Source of the DNA: an uncultured Rhodospirillales bacterium
GTDB lineage: Bacteria; Pseudomonadota; Alphaproteobacteria; Acetobacterales; Acetobacteraceae
DNA: 5,366 bases
Direction of reading: 5' to 3'
Assembly: GCA_903928045.1 (NCBI GenBank)
Contig: CAIYPH010000191.1
Span: 1 to 5,366, forward strand
Each line of letters begins with the position of its first letter. Within the stretch, counting starts at the first letter, position 1. Positions 1 to 5,287 of the stretch are shown piece by piece. The notes beneath the pieces were generated by a model, which was given only the letters and a program-made list of their open reading frames with translations, made no database searches and was not told the DNA's origin. Position numbers and translations under genes: made by a program.

Positions 1-493
1 CGGTAGACTATCCTCGGTCATCGGGTCCTCGTTCGGTTCGGGTTGAAGCGTCGCAACTCCACCTTAGCCACACGATCCGATGGCCACCCCGACTTACACC
101 CTCAAGCCGTTTGAATTTCCACCACCACCACGGACGCTACCTCAAAAAAAAGGTAGATGTCCTAAAATAGGTGGTCGCGGGACCGTGAAAATGGAAAACT
201 GCAACGGACCCGTTGGGTGCCGGCAACGGAATAGGGGTACCTACGCATGCGCCGCATCGTAATGAGTGCTGCAGAAATTACCTAGTTTTCAACATGTTGC
301 AGCGCAGCATGAAAGCGCCGTGACGGGCGGCGACATTGTTTCGCCATATTTCACACACTTTACCGCCGCGAAGGACCGGCGATTTCAGGGTTGATCTTCC
401 CCCCTCGTCTTGGCTCAATGGCCCTCGTTTGGTCCCGGCAATTCGCCAGCGGGCGCCATGTTGAGTGGTTTCCCGGCCCATAGATGGGCACGA

Positions 494-542
494 CAGGACG
501 AACACCGGCAAGCCCCAGCCTTGGGCATGCCGGCAGGACGAA
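494..542 (+). repeat. Leader hairpin flanked by 9-bp direct repeats, before rlpA
   Basis: Two copies of CAGGACGAA (494-502 and 534-542) bracket an imperfect inverted repeat at 505-533. The stem has six pairs (CCGGCA with TGCCGG), one A-A mismatch, then four pairs (GCCC with GGGC), closing a seven-base loop at 516-522. The right-hand 9-mer ends just before the GGAG at 544-547 that serves the rlpA start. In an rlpA transcript this stem would sit next to the ribosome binding site and could affect mRNA stability or translation (inference). The same layout, a small inverted repeat between 9-bp direct repeats, also resembles a tiny insertion with a target duplication. The repeats and stem are seen directly; their role is unknown. 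Confidence 0.5.
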
Positions 543-543
543 T

Positions 544-547
544 GGAG
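544..547 (+). promoter_or_regulatory. Ribosome binding site of rlpA
   Basis: GGAG lies seven bases before the ATG at 555. It is the main reason to start rlpA at 555 rather than at the in-frame GTG at 465, which has no comparable site and would place the leader hairpin inside the coding sequence ahead of the signal peptide. Confidence 0.65.
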
Positions 548-554
548 TTTCATC

Positions 555-1028
555 ATGTTGTCACGTGCCAGAAGCGCACTCCCTGGCATGGCGGTCGCCG
601 TGCTGCTCGCAGGCCCCGCCTTTGCCCCCGCGGCCCTCGCCGCCGACCCCTCCGCCGTGGCCCCCGCCGCGCGCAAAGCCGCGCCCCGCGCCACCCAAGC
701 CGACGTCCCGATCGTCTCGGACAGCAACCTCGAAACCGTCTGGCGCCAGGCCGGCGTCGCCTCCTGGTACGGCGGCAAGCGCTGGCAGGGCAAGCGCACC
801 GCCTCCGGCTCCCGCTACGACGAACGCCTGCTCACCGCCGCCCACGCCACCCTCCCCATCGGCACCAAGGTCCGCGTCACCCTCGAAGGCACCGACCGCT
901 CGGTCATCGTCGTCATCAATGACCGGCCGGGCACCCGCACCCGCATCATCGACCTCAGCCGCCAGGCCGCCGCCGATCTCGGCATCCTCTCCCAGGGTGT
1001 CGCCGTGGTGAGCATCACCGCGCTTTGA
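555..1028 (+). CDS. rlpA: Short RlpA-like septal ring lytic transglycosylase family protein (DPBB domain)
   Basis: The product has 157 residues. Residues 1-29 form a Sec-type signal peptide: basic MLSRAR, a hydrophobic core, and cleavage probably after ALA at 27-29. A low-complexity Ala/Pro linker follows (about 30-55), then a double-psi beta-barrel domain from about 66 to 157. Recognisable RlpA features are GVASWYGGK (67-75), TASGSRYD (82-89), TAAHATLPIGTKVRV (94-108), INDR (121-124), RIIDLS (130-135) and a final beta strand. Characterised RlpA proteins cleave naked glycan strands in the periplasm during daughter-cell separation. The conserved acidic and histidine positions needed for that appear present (Asp89, His97, Asp123, Asp133). 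Unlike E. coli RlpA there is no lipobox cysteine, so it should be soluble in the periplasm, and there is no C-terminal SPOR domain. The usual NDRGPF loop reads NDRPGT here. Family assignment is firm; enzymatic activity is inferred. Confidence 0.87.
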   Translation: MLSRARSALPGMAVAVLLAGPAFAPAALAADPSAVAPAARKAAPRATQADVPIVSDSNLETVWRQAGVASWYGGKRWQGKRTASGSRYDERLLTAAHATLPIGTKVRVTLEGTDRSVIVVINDRPGTRTRIIDLSRQAAADLGILSQGVAVVSITAL

Positions 1029-1034
1029 GGCAGC

Positions 1035-1161
1035 AAGCGGTTCTTTTTTGAAAAAAAGAACCAAAAAACTTTCATCCGTTCGCACCGAGCCCTCGCCGTC
1101 CAGCCGCGCGGCAAACGAATAAAGTTTTTTTGCTTCTTTTTTTTCAAAAAAAGAAGCGCTT
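1035..1161. repeat. Symmetric double-hairpin intergenic element
   Basis: Two poly-T/poly-A hairpins point at each other. The left one spans 1039-1062 (GGTTC plus six T, then six A plus GAACC). The right one spans 1132-1157 (GCTTC plus seven T, then seven A plus GAAGC). The inner flanks also mirror each other: AAAAAACTTTCATCCGTT at 1063-1080 matches the reverse complement of 1114-1131 with one gap and one substitution. The outer flanks AAGCG and CGCTT extend the symmetry. The centre (1081-1113) is GC-rich and contains the perfect palindrome GCCGCGCGGC (1103-1112). The element can therefore fold as one long stem or as two side hairpins. I recall very similar sequences between genes in Acetobacteraceae genomes, where they probably end or attenuate transcription in both directions. 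It separates rlpA from the methyltransferase gene. Confidence 0.8.
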
Positions 1162-1205
1162 CCTTCCTTCCCGTCCCTTGCAATGCTACCCTGACGCTCT
1201 ACCCC

Positions 1206-1209
1206 GGAG
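1206..1209 (+). promoter_or_regulatory. Ribosome binding site of the methyltransferase gene
   Basis: GGAG lies ten bases before the ATG at 1220. It supports that start over the upstream in-frame ATG at 1130, which lies inside the poly-T hairpin element, and over the ATG at 1244, which has no purine-rich site before it. Confidence 0.5.
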
Positions 1210-1219
1210 CGCCAGCGCG

Positions 1220-2173
1220 ATGCATCTCGACGGCTATCTCTTCATGGTCGACACCGCGGCCAAGTTCTTCAATACGCTCAGGATTTCCGGCTGGTTCCAT
1301 CACCCAGAGGATCGCCTGAAGTCGGTCAGCTTCGCCGGGCAGGATGTGGTGGCCGCGATCTGCGAGGTCAACCTGCCGCATGGCGGCGTGCTCAATCTCG
1401 GGCCGGACAAGGGGTTCTCGCTGCAACTCCTGCGCGCCGCCGAAGAGCTGCCGGAGGACGCCACGCTGGTGTTCACCACCGAGTCCGGCTGGTCCGGCAG
1501 CGTGGCTTTGCTCGAACTCTGCGCCGATCGCACCGGCCATTATCCGGGCCACGCGATGATGCGCCGCTTCATCGACCAGCTCGACGCGCTGCCCGGCGCC
1601 CATGTGCTGGACATCGGCGGCCGCGCCCGCTCGCAGCTCGATCGCAGCCAAGCCTTTGGCAAGGCACGGGTTAGCGTCCTTGACATACATCCCGGTGACA
1701 ACGTCGACATCGTCGCCGACGCGCATGACATGTCCGGCATCCCCGCCGAGAGCTTCGATGCGGTCTATTCGGTCTCGGTGTTCGAGCATCTGATGATGCC
1801 CTGGGCGGTGGTGCCGCAGATCCATCGCATCCTCAAGCCCGGCGGGCTCGCGCTGATCGCCACCCACCAGACCATCGGCATGCACGACATGCCCTGGGAT
1901 TTCTGGCGCTTCTCCGATACCGCGTGGGACGCGCTGTTCAACCCGCGCACGGGATTCGAGGTGCTGGAACGCATGCTCGAGGCCGAGCAGTTCATCATTC
2001 CTTTCATCTATCGCCCCATCAAGGCCTGGGCCGAGCGCGCGGCGGGCTACGAGGGCACCGCCGTGCTGGTGCGCAAGACCGGGCCCTGCACGCTCGCCTG
2101 GCCGGTGACGCCGGGCGACCTCACCACCACCATGTATCCCGCCGGCACCGAAGACCCCTACGAGAAGAAGTGA
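1220..2173 (+). CDS. Class I SAM-dependent methyltransferase with an extra N-terminal domain
   Basis: The product has 317 residues with no signal peptide or membrane segment, so it should be cytoplasmic. Residues 1 to about 105 form a separate N-terminal domain of mixed strands (for example LRISGWFHHPEDRLKSV, 20-36) that I cannot assign to a named family. The methyltransferase domain runs from about 113 to 255. It shows motif I VLDIGGRA (129-136), an acidic end of strand 2 at VSVLDIHPG (151-159), DAHDM (167-171), the motif SFDAVYSVSVFEHL (178-191) and RILKPGGL (203-210), all typical of the Methyltransf_11 type. The later MPWDFWRFS (224-232) is a stretch I associate with methyltransferases near surface-glycan or glycosyltransferase genes, but the substrate cannot be read from the sequence. 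Its stop codon overlaps the start of the next gene (TGATG at 2171-2175), so the two products are probably made together. SAM binding is well supported; the acceptor is unknown. Confidence 0.85.
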   Translation: MHLDGYLFMVDTAAKFFNTLRISGWFHHPEDRLKSVSFAGQDVVAAICEVNLPHGGVLNLGPDKGFSLQLLRAAEELPEDATLVFTTESGWSGSVALLELCADRTGHYPGHAMMRRFIDQLDALPGAHVLDIGGRARSQLDRSQAFGKARVSVLDIHPGDNVDIVADAHDMSGIPAESFDAVYSVSVFEHLMMPWAVVPQIHRILKPGGLALIATHQTIGMHDMPWDFWRFSDTAWDALFNPRTGFEVLERMLEAEQFIIPFIYRPIKAWAERAAGYEGTAVLVRKTGPCTLAWPVTPGDLTTTMYPAGTEDPYEKK

Positions 2174-3156
2174 TGTCCCAACCGCCAGACCGCGCCAGCG
2201 AGGGCGCCTTCCCGCCCGGCACACGAATCGCCACCCTCTCCGCCTCGGGGGTGATGGGGGAGGCGGCGGTCGAGTCCCTGCGGCCCGGCGATACCGTGCT
2301 CACCTTGCTCGGCCCGGCCGAGCAGCCCACCCCGATCCGCGCGATCCACCGGGTCGCCGCCGCCCAGGGGCCGCTGGTGCATATCCGCGCCGGCGCGCTC
2401 GCCCCGGCGATGCCCTCGGCCGACCTGGTTTTGCCGGCCACCGCCCTGCTGCGCCTGCGCGAATCGCTGCCGCCGGACGTGCCGATCGGCGAGGGGGAGG
2501 ACCCGGGCGCGCTGGTGCCGGCGGCGGCGCTGCTGAATTCCACCTCGATCTACCGCGACGCCGCGGCGGCGGTGGCGGAGTGGCATGTCATCGAGCTCGA
2601 TTCGCACTCGATTCTCCTGGCCAACGCCACCGCGACGGCCTCCGCCTGCCACTACCCGCGCTGCCTGCCCATCCTGCCGGCCGGCCCGGCGCTCAATTAC
2701 CATCGCCAGCGCCTGGCCGCCCGCGCGATGGCCGAGGAGATGCCGGAAATGGCGCCGCCACAGGCCGCTTTTGCCGCGAAACCGGTGCTTCCCCCGGTCA
2801 CGCTGCTCACCGCGGGCAAGCCGGTGCCGCTGGAGGAGCCCTCGCCGTGGCATTTCACCTGCACCCTGCCGCCGCGCAGCGGCCCGGTGCGCCTGCGCTC
2901 CACGCGCCGGCGGGCCGATGATGACAGCGATGGCCGCCGATTCGGGGTGTGCGTGCGCGCCGCCGCGGTCAACGGGGTGCCATTGGTGCTGGATTCCGCC
3001 AGTTTCGGCCCGGGTTTTCACCCCATCGAGGGCAGCGGCGAGGATACCTGGCGCTGGACCACCGGCGATGCGTGGCTGGTACTGCCCTATAGCGCGGAGG
3101 CGCGCACGTTGGCGCTGACGTTGACGGATTGGCACGAGGGGTTGCGCGAGGCCTGA
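2173..3156 (+). CDS. Degenerate Hint-domain (Hint_2-like) protein
   Basis: The product has 327 residues and starts in the TGATG overlap with the methyltransferase gene, which indicates translational coupling. Residues 12-62 match the start of Hint_2 domains: FPPGTRIATL (13-22), AAVESLRPGDTVLTL (31-45) and PTPIRAIHRV (52-61). The middle part, HIRAGAL (70-76), LVPAAALLNSTSIY (114-127) and WHVIELDSHSILLANA (137-152), follows the usual order of this family. Residues 226-327 form a C-terminal domain (RRFGVCVRAAAVNGVPL at 255-271, WRWTTGDAWLVLP at 293-305) that I recall after Hint domains in Acetobacteraceae. Hint proteins normally begin with a catalytic Cys in a CFxxGT motif; here that position is Ala12 (AFPPGT). 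The usual SPDH-type histidine motif reads LPAT (87-90). Self-cleavage by the normal chemistry is therefore unlikely (inference). No signal peptide is seen. The fold assignment is good; the function is unknown. Confidence 0.75.
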   Translation: MSQPPDRASEGAFPPGTRIATLSASGVMGEAAVESLRPGDTVLTLLGPAEQPTPIRAIHRVAAAQGPLVHIRAGALAPAMPSADLVLPATALLRLRESLPPDVPIGEGEDPGALVPAAALLNSTSIYRDAAAAVAEWHVIELDSHSILLANATATASACHYPRCLPILPAGPALNYHRQRLAARAMAEEMPEMAPPQAAFAAKPVLPPVTLLTAGKPVPLEEPSPWHFTCTLPPRSGPVRLRSTRRRADDDSDGRRFGVCVRAAAVNGVPLVLDSASFGPGFHPIEGSGEDTWRWTTGDAWLVLPYSAEARTLALTLTDWHEGLREA

Positions 3157-3159
3157 GGG

Positions 3160-3175
3160 ACGCAAGCGCTTGCGT
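3160..3175. terminator. Perfect 16-bp palindrome between convergent genes
   Basis: ACGCAAGCGCTTGCGT is a perfect palindrome that fills most of the 21-bp gap between the Hint gene stop (3154-3156) and the stop of the leftward response regulator (3180-3178). As RNA it forms a six-pair stem with a four-base loop on either strand, and GG/CC pairs beyond a G-G mismatch (3157-3158 with 3177-3178) could lengthen it. No T-tract follows on either strand, so it is not a canonical intrinsic terminator. It may act as a shared 3' end stabiliser or a weak bidirectional terminator. A protein-binding site is the alternative. Confidence 0.45.
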
Positions 3176-3177
3176 GC

Positions 3178-3582
3178 CTACTCCAGCGGTTCCTGCACCG
3201 GCAAAAACCGCTTCACCACGTCCACCAGATCGAACACCCGGAAGGGTTTGCGCAGCAGCACGGCGTCCGGCACGCCGTGTTGTTCGGCTTCGGGCGTCCA
3301 GTGGCCGCTCATCAGGATGATCGGCACGAAGGGGAAGCGGATTTTGGTGTGGTCGGCCAGCAGGAGGCCGGAGGGGCCGGGGCCGAGGTCGATATCGGTG
3401 ATCAGCATGGCCGGGCGGGGCGGTTCGCCCATGGCGTCGAGCCCGCCATCGGCGTCGGGGGCGGGGCTGACGGGCCAGCCTTGCCGTCGCAGGGCGGCGG
3501 CGAGAACGTTGCGCAGATTTTCGTCATCCTCGACGAGGATGATCCGATAGGGCCACACCGGAAGCCGCTCGTTGACCGGCAC
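3178..3582 (-). CDS. Single-domain response regulator (CheY-like receiver)
   Basis: The product has 134 residues and is essentially one receiver domain, with no DNA-binding or enzymatic output domain. Strand 1 and the acidic pocket are IILVEDDE (14-21, Asp19 and Asp20). The phosphoacceptor is Asp63 in LITDIDLGPGPSG (60-72). The switch serine is Ser92 in ILMSGH (89-94), and the invariant lysine is Lys112 in LLRKPF (109-114). All residues needed for phosphorylation by a histidine kinase are present, so it should be an active phospho-acceptor or relay protein in the cytoplasm. The start is GTG at 3582, chosen because GAGGA (3591-3587) lies four bases upstream and the next in-frame Met is residue 51. 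No kinase gene is in the window, so the partner is unknown. It converges on the Hint gene and is separated from the upstream beta-repeat gene by a terminator, so it should have its own promoter within 3583-3729. Confidence 0.9.
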   Translation of the reverse strand: MPVNERLPVWPYRIILVEDDENLRNVLAAALRRQGWPVSPAPDADGGLDAMGEPPRPAMLITDIDLGPGPSGLLLADHTKIRFPFVPIILMSGHWTPEAEQHGVPDAVLLRKPFRVFDLVDVVKRFLPVQEPLE

Positions 3583-3729
3583 TTTATCCTCGGAATTGCT
3601 GGAGCGATGCTACACGCGTTGCGTGCATTTGGCGCCGGGGCAGGCGAACACAGATGCGTGAGGTCTGGCAAGACGGGGGCGCGCGATTTCACGGAGAATA
3701 ACGCGGCAATACGGATGGCGCATAAAAGG
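3583..3729 (-). other. Intergenic region upstream of the response regulator
   Basis: This non-coding stretch should hold the response regulator promoter. An inverted repeat CACGC-GTT-GCGTG (3613-3625), weakly extended by ATG (3607-3609) and CAT (3626-3628), lies about 31 bases upstream of the GTG start and could be an operator or a leader hairpin. No clear -35/-10 pair was found on the minus strand. Confidence 0.35.
3587..3591 (-). promoter_or_regulatory. Ribosome binding site fixing the GTG start of the response regulator
   Basis: On the minus strand GAGGA is followed by TAAA and then GTG. The site supports a non-ATG start for the response regulator, since no ATG lies near the N-terminus. 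Confidence 0.65.
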
Positions 3730-3761
3730 AAAGGGCCGGCAGGTTTCCCTGCCGGCCCTTT
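3730..3761 (-). terminator. Rho-independent terminator of the beta-strand-repeat gene
   Basis: A perfect 14-bp stem (3730-3743 with 3748-3761) closes a four-base loop and begins 22 bases after the stop codon of the leftward gene. Read on the minus strand, the stem ends in CCCTTT and is followed by CCTTTTATG, a short T-rich tail. On the plus strand no T-tract follows beyond the stem's own TTT, so the structure serves the minus strand. It should insulate the response regulator from transcription of the upstream gene. Confidence 0.85.
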
Positions 3762-3783
3762 GACCTTGGCGGCCCGTGGTGGA

Positions 3784-5250
3784 TTAGACGATGAAGGTGC
3801 CGTTCTGGTGCACGGGGCCGATGGTGTTGGTGAAGTTGATGGTCGTGCCGTCCGAGAGGTGGGCGACGTTGTTGAACAGGCCGCCACCGATCGAGGTCGA
3901 GGTGAGCGAGGTGACCGTCTTGCCGGCGGTATCGAACTTGTCGAAGATCGCGGTGCCGATGGTGGCGGTGCCGCCGCCGAGCGAGGCCGCGACGGTAACC
4001 GTCTGGATCTGCTGCGGGAAGAAGTCGGCGATGGTGATGTTGCCCGCGCCGCCGGTCCCGGTCGCCGCGTCCTTGTAGAGCGAGCCGGTGAAGTCGGTGT
4101 CGTGGAAGCCGGCGACGGTGTAGGTGCCCGCGCCCTGGAAAAGGAAGGTGTTGTGGCCGCGTTGGCCGCCGATCGCCTCGCCGGTGCCGGAGCCGAGCTT
4201 GAAGGTGTTGCCGAGATTGCCGCCCGCGGTGGTCGCGGTGACGCCGAACACGCCGGTTCCGCTGCCGAGGTCAACGGTGTTGCCCTGGGAGTTGACGAAC
4301 AGGTCGTCGTTGTTGCCGCTGGCGACCACGGTGGAGGAGGAGTTGTTGGTGCCGGTGGAGATGATCGAGCCGCCGGCCGAGCCGGTCTGCAGGTAGCCGT
4401 CGACACCGATCACCGTGGTCTGGCCGGTATAGGCCGGGGCGGTGAAGGTCGTGCCGCCGAAGGTATGCGTGCCGCCGAACAGGGTGGCGCTCACGTCACT
4501 GCCATCGGCATGGCCGGTGAACACGAAGGCGTTGGAGGCGCCGGGGGTGATGAAGATCGGCGCGTTGTTCTGCGCGACCCACTCCGTGGCGCCGGCGACG
4601 CCGGTCACGGTGGTGGCGCCGTTCAGGGTGCTGGAGCCATGGCTGGACAAGACCGCCACGGTGCCGGAGTTGGCGACGATGAGATCCGAACCGCCGGTGA
4701 GCACCGAGATGAGGTCGTTCGCCTGGGCCTGCACGGTCGAGGCGCCGCCGGCGTGCTCGTCGAGGGTCAGGGTCGAACCGCCAAGGGCGCCGCTGGCCGG
4801 CGAGTCCATCAGCACGTTCATGGTGCCGAAGGAGAAGGCGTTCGAGACCACGTCATTGCCGCCGCCGAGGAAGGCCTGGCCGTTCGGGTTCGAGTTGAGG
4901 AACACCGTGGTGGCGTTCTGGCCCGACCAGAGGGAGGTGTTGGCGGCACCCACGGCGATCGCCGTGCCGGAGCCGGCGTTCACCAAGTCCTTGTAGTCGG
5001 CGGGGATCAGGCCGTAGTTCACCGCGCCGGAGATGGTCTGGCTGATACCGCCGAGGAAGGTGACCCCTGGGACGGTGGCCGAGCCGCCGACGGTGGGGGA
5101 GAAATACTTGAAGATGCCTCCGCCGATCGAAGCGACCGAGTTGGGCCCGGCATCGAGAGCGGCCTGGGCCAGGGCGGCGTTCGCAGCCGACGTGAACGGC
5201 ACGAGCACGGAAGCCGTTGCGCTCGTATTCACTGTGACAAATGTCGTCAT
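3784..5250 (-). CDS. Cysteine-free beta-strand-repeat protein, probable secreted surface protein
   Basis: The product has 488 residues, is rich in Gly, Thr, Ser, Ala and Asn, and has no cysteine. It lacks a Sec signal peptide at the N-terminus (MTTFVTVNTSATASVLVPF). Most of it looks like short beta strands joined by Gly/Asn turns, with loosely repeated units such as FLGGGNDVVSNAF (127-139), VLTGGSDLIVANSGTV (183-198), SGNNDDLFVNSQGNTVDLGS (311-330) and two copies of LGSGTG (328-333, 352-357). These resemble degenerate RTX-type calcium-binding repeats, but the strict GGxGxD nonapeptide is not kept. The C-terminus is HLSDGTTINFTN (464-475) and ends in NGTFIV; a polar stretch then a short hydrophobic tail is common in type I secretion substrates. 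Together these suggest an extracellular adhesin, S-layer or matrix protein exported by a type I system (inference). No exporter genes are in the window. Start ATG at 5250 has GAGGA nine bases upstream. Confidence 0.7.
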   Translation of the reverse strand: MTTFVTVNTSATASVLVPFTSAANAALAQAALDAGPNSVASIGGGIFKYFSPTVGGSATVPGVTFLGGISQTISGAVNYGLIPADYKDLVNAGSGTAIAVGAANTSLWSGQNATTVFLNSNPNGQAFLGGGNDVVSNAFSFGTMNVLMDSPASGALGGSTLTLDEHAGGASTVQAQANDLISVLTGGSDLIVANSGTVAVLSSHGSSTLNGATTVTGVAGATEWVAQNNAPIFITPGASNAFVFTGHADGSDVSATLFGGTHTFGGTTFTAPAYTGQTTVIGVDGYLQTGSAGGSIISTGTNNSSSTVVASGNNDDLFVNSQGNTVDLGSGTGVFGVTATTAGGNLGNTFKLGSGTGEAIGGQRGHNTFLFQGAGTYTVAGFHDTDFTGSLYKDAATGTGGAGNITIADFFPQQIQTVTVAASLGGGTATIGTAIFDKFDTAGKTVTSLTSTSIGGGLFNNVAHLSDGTTINFTNTIGPVHQNGTFIV

Positions 5251-5259
5251 CTGGTTCAG

Positions 5260-5264
5260 TCCTC
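5260..5264 (-). promoter_or_regulatory. Ribosome binding site of the beta-strand-repeat gene
   Basis: GAGGA on the minus strand lies nine bases before the ATG at 5250-5248 and supports this start. Confidence 0.6.
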
Positions 5265-5287
5265 GTCGGAAAGTTCGGTTAACCAGC

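Larger units (their letters stand above)
1..554. other. Gene-free region with small inverted repeats, upstream of rlpA
   Basis: No convincing coding region is visible here. Bases 1-300 are about 54% GC by hand count, against roughly 70% or more in the genes to the right. The longest open stretch in 80-262 has no ribosome binding site and an unremarkable, low-complexity product. Small inverted repeats are dense: CTACCT/AGGTAG (137-142 with 151-156), ACCACC/GGTGGT (121-126 with 170-175), CAACGG/CCGTTG/CAACGG (202-207, 210-215, 224-229), GGTACC (236-241), CGCATGCG (244-251), CAACATGTTG (290-299) and GCCCAT/ATGGGC (476-481 with 484-489). At the left edge, on the minus strand, GAGGA (26-30) precedes an ATG at 21-19, which could be the start of a leftward gene. 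The region should hold the rlpA promoter, but no convincing -35/-10 pair stands out. A structured RNA or a divergent regulatory region is possible and unproven. Confidence 0.5.

Noticed and set aside
80..262. Plus-strand open frame of 60 codons in the left region
   Set aside because: No ribosome binding site before the ATG, no recognisable product, and the stretch overlaps several hairpins; most likely chance.
336..364. TTGTTT - 17 bp - TTTACC as an rlpA promoter
   Set aside because: Only about three of six consensus matches per box and nearly 200 bases from the start codon; too weak to call.
278..799. Minus-strand open frame of 173 codons
   Set aside because: It runs antisense through the RlpA coding region and its composition (Ala/Gly/Arg-rich) is typical of a shadow in high-GC DNA.
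561..1183. Two minus-strand frames reaching from the double-hairpin element into rlpA
   Set aside because: They start in the poly-T/poly-A repeat and yield FFKK-type peptides followed by an antisense shadow of rlpA, a common misannotation around such elements.
1130..1219. Upstream in-frame extension of the methyltransferase to an ATG at 1130
   Set aside because: The first 30 codons lie in and after the poly-T hairpin and have no ribosome binding site; the ATG at 1220 has GGAG upstream.
1924..2172. Upstream extension of the Hint protein into the methyltransferase gene
   Set aside because: It would overlap the conserved methyltransferase in another frame; the TGATG junction gives a better start.
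3402..4406. Minus-strand 334-codon frame crossing the response regulator and beta-repeat genes
   Set aside because: It spans a terminator and an intergenic region and its sequence is Ser/Pro/Arg low complexity, a shadow of the two real genes.
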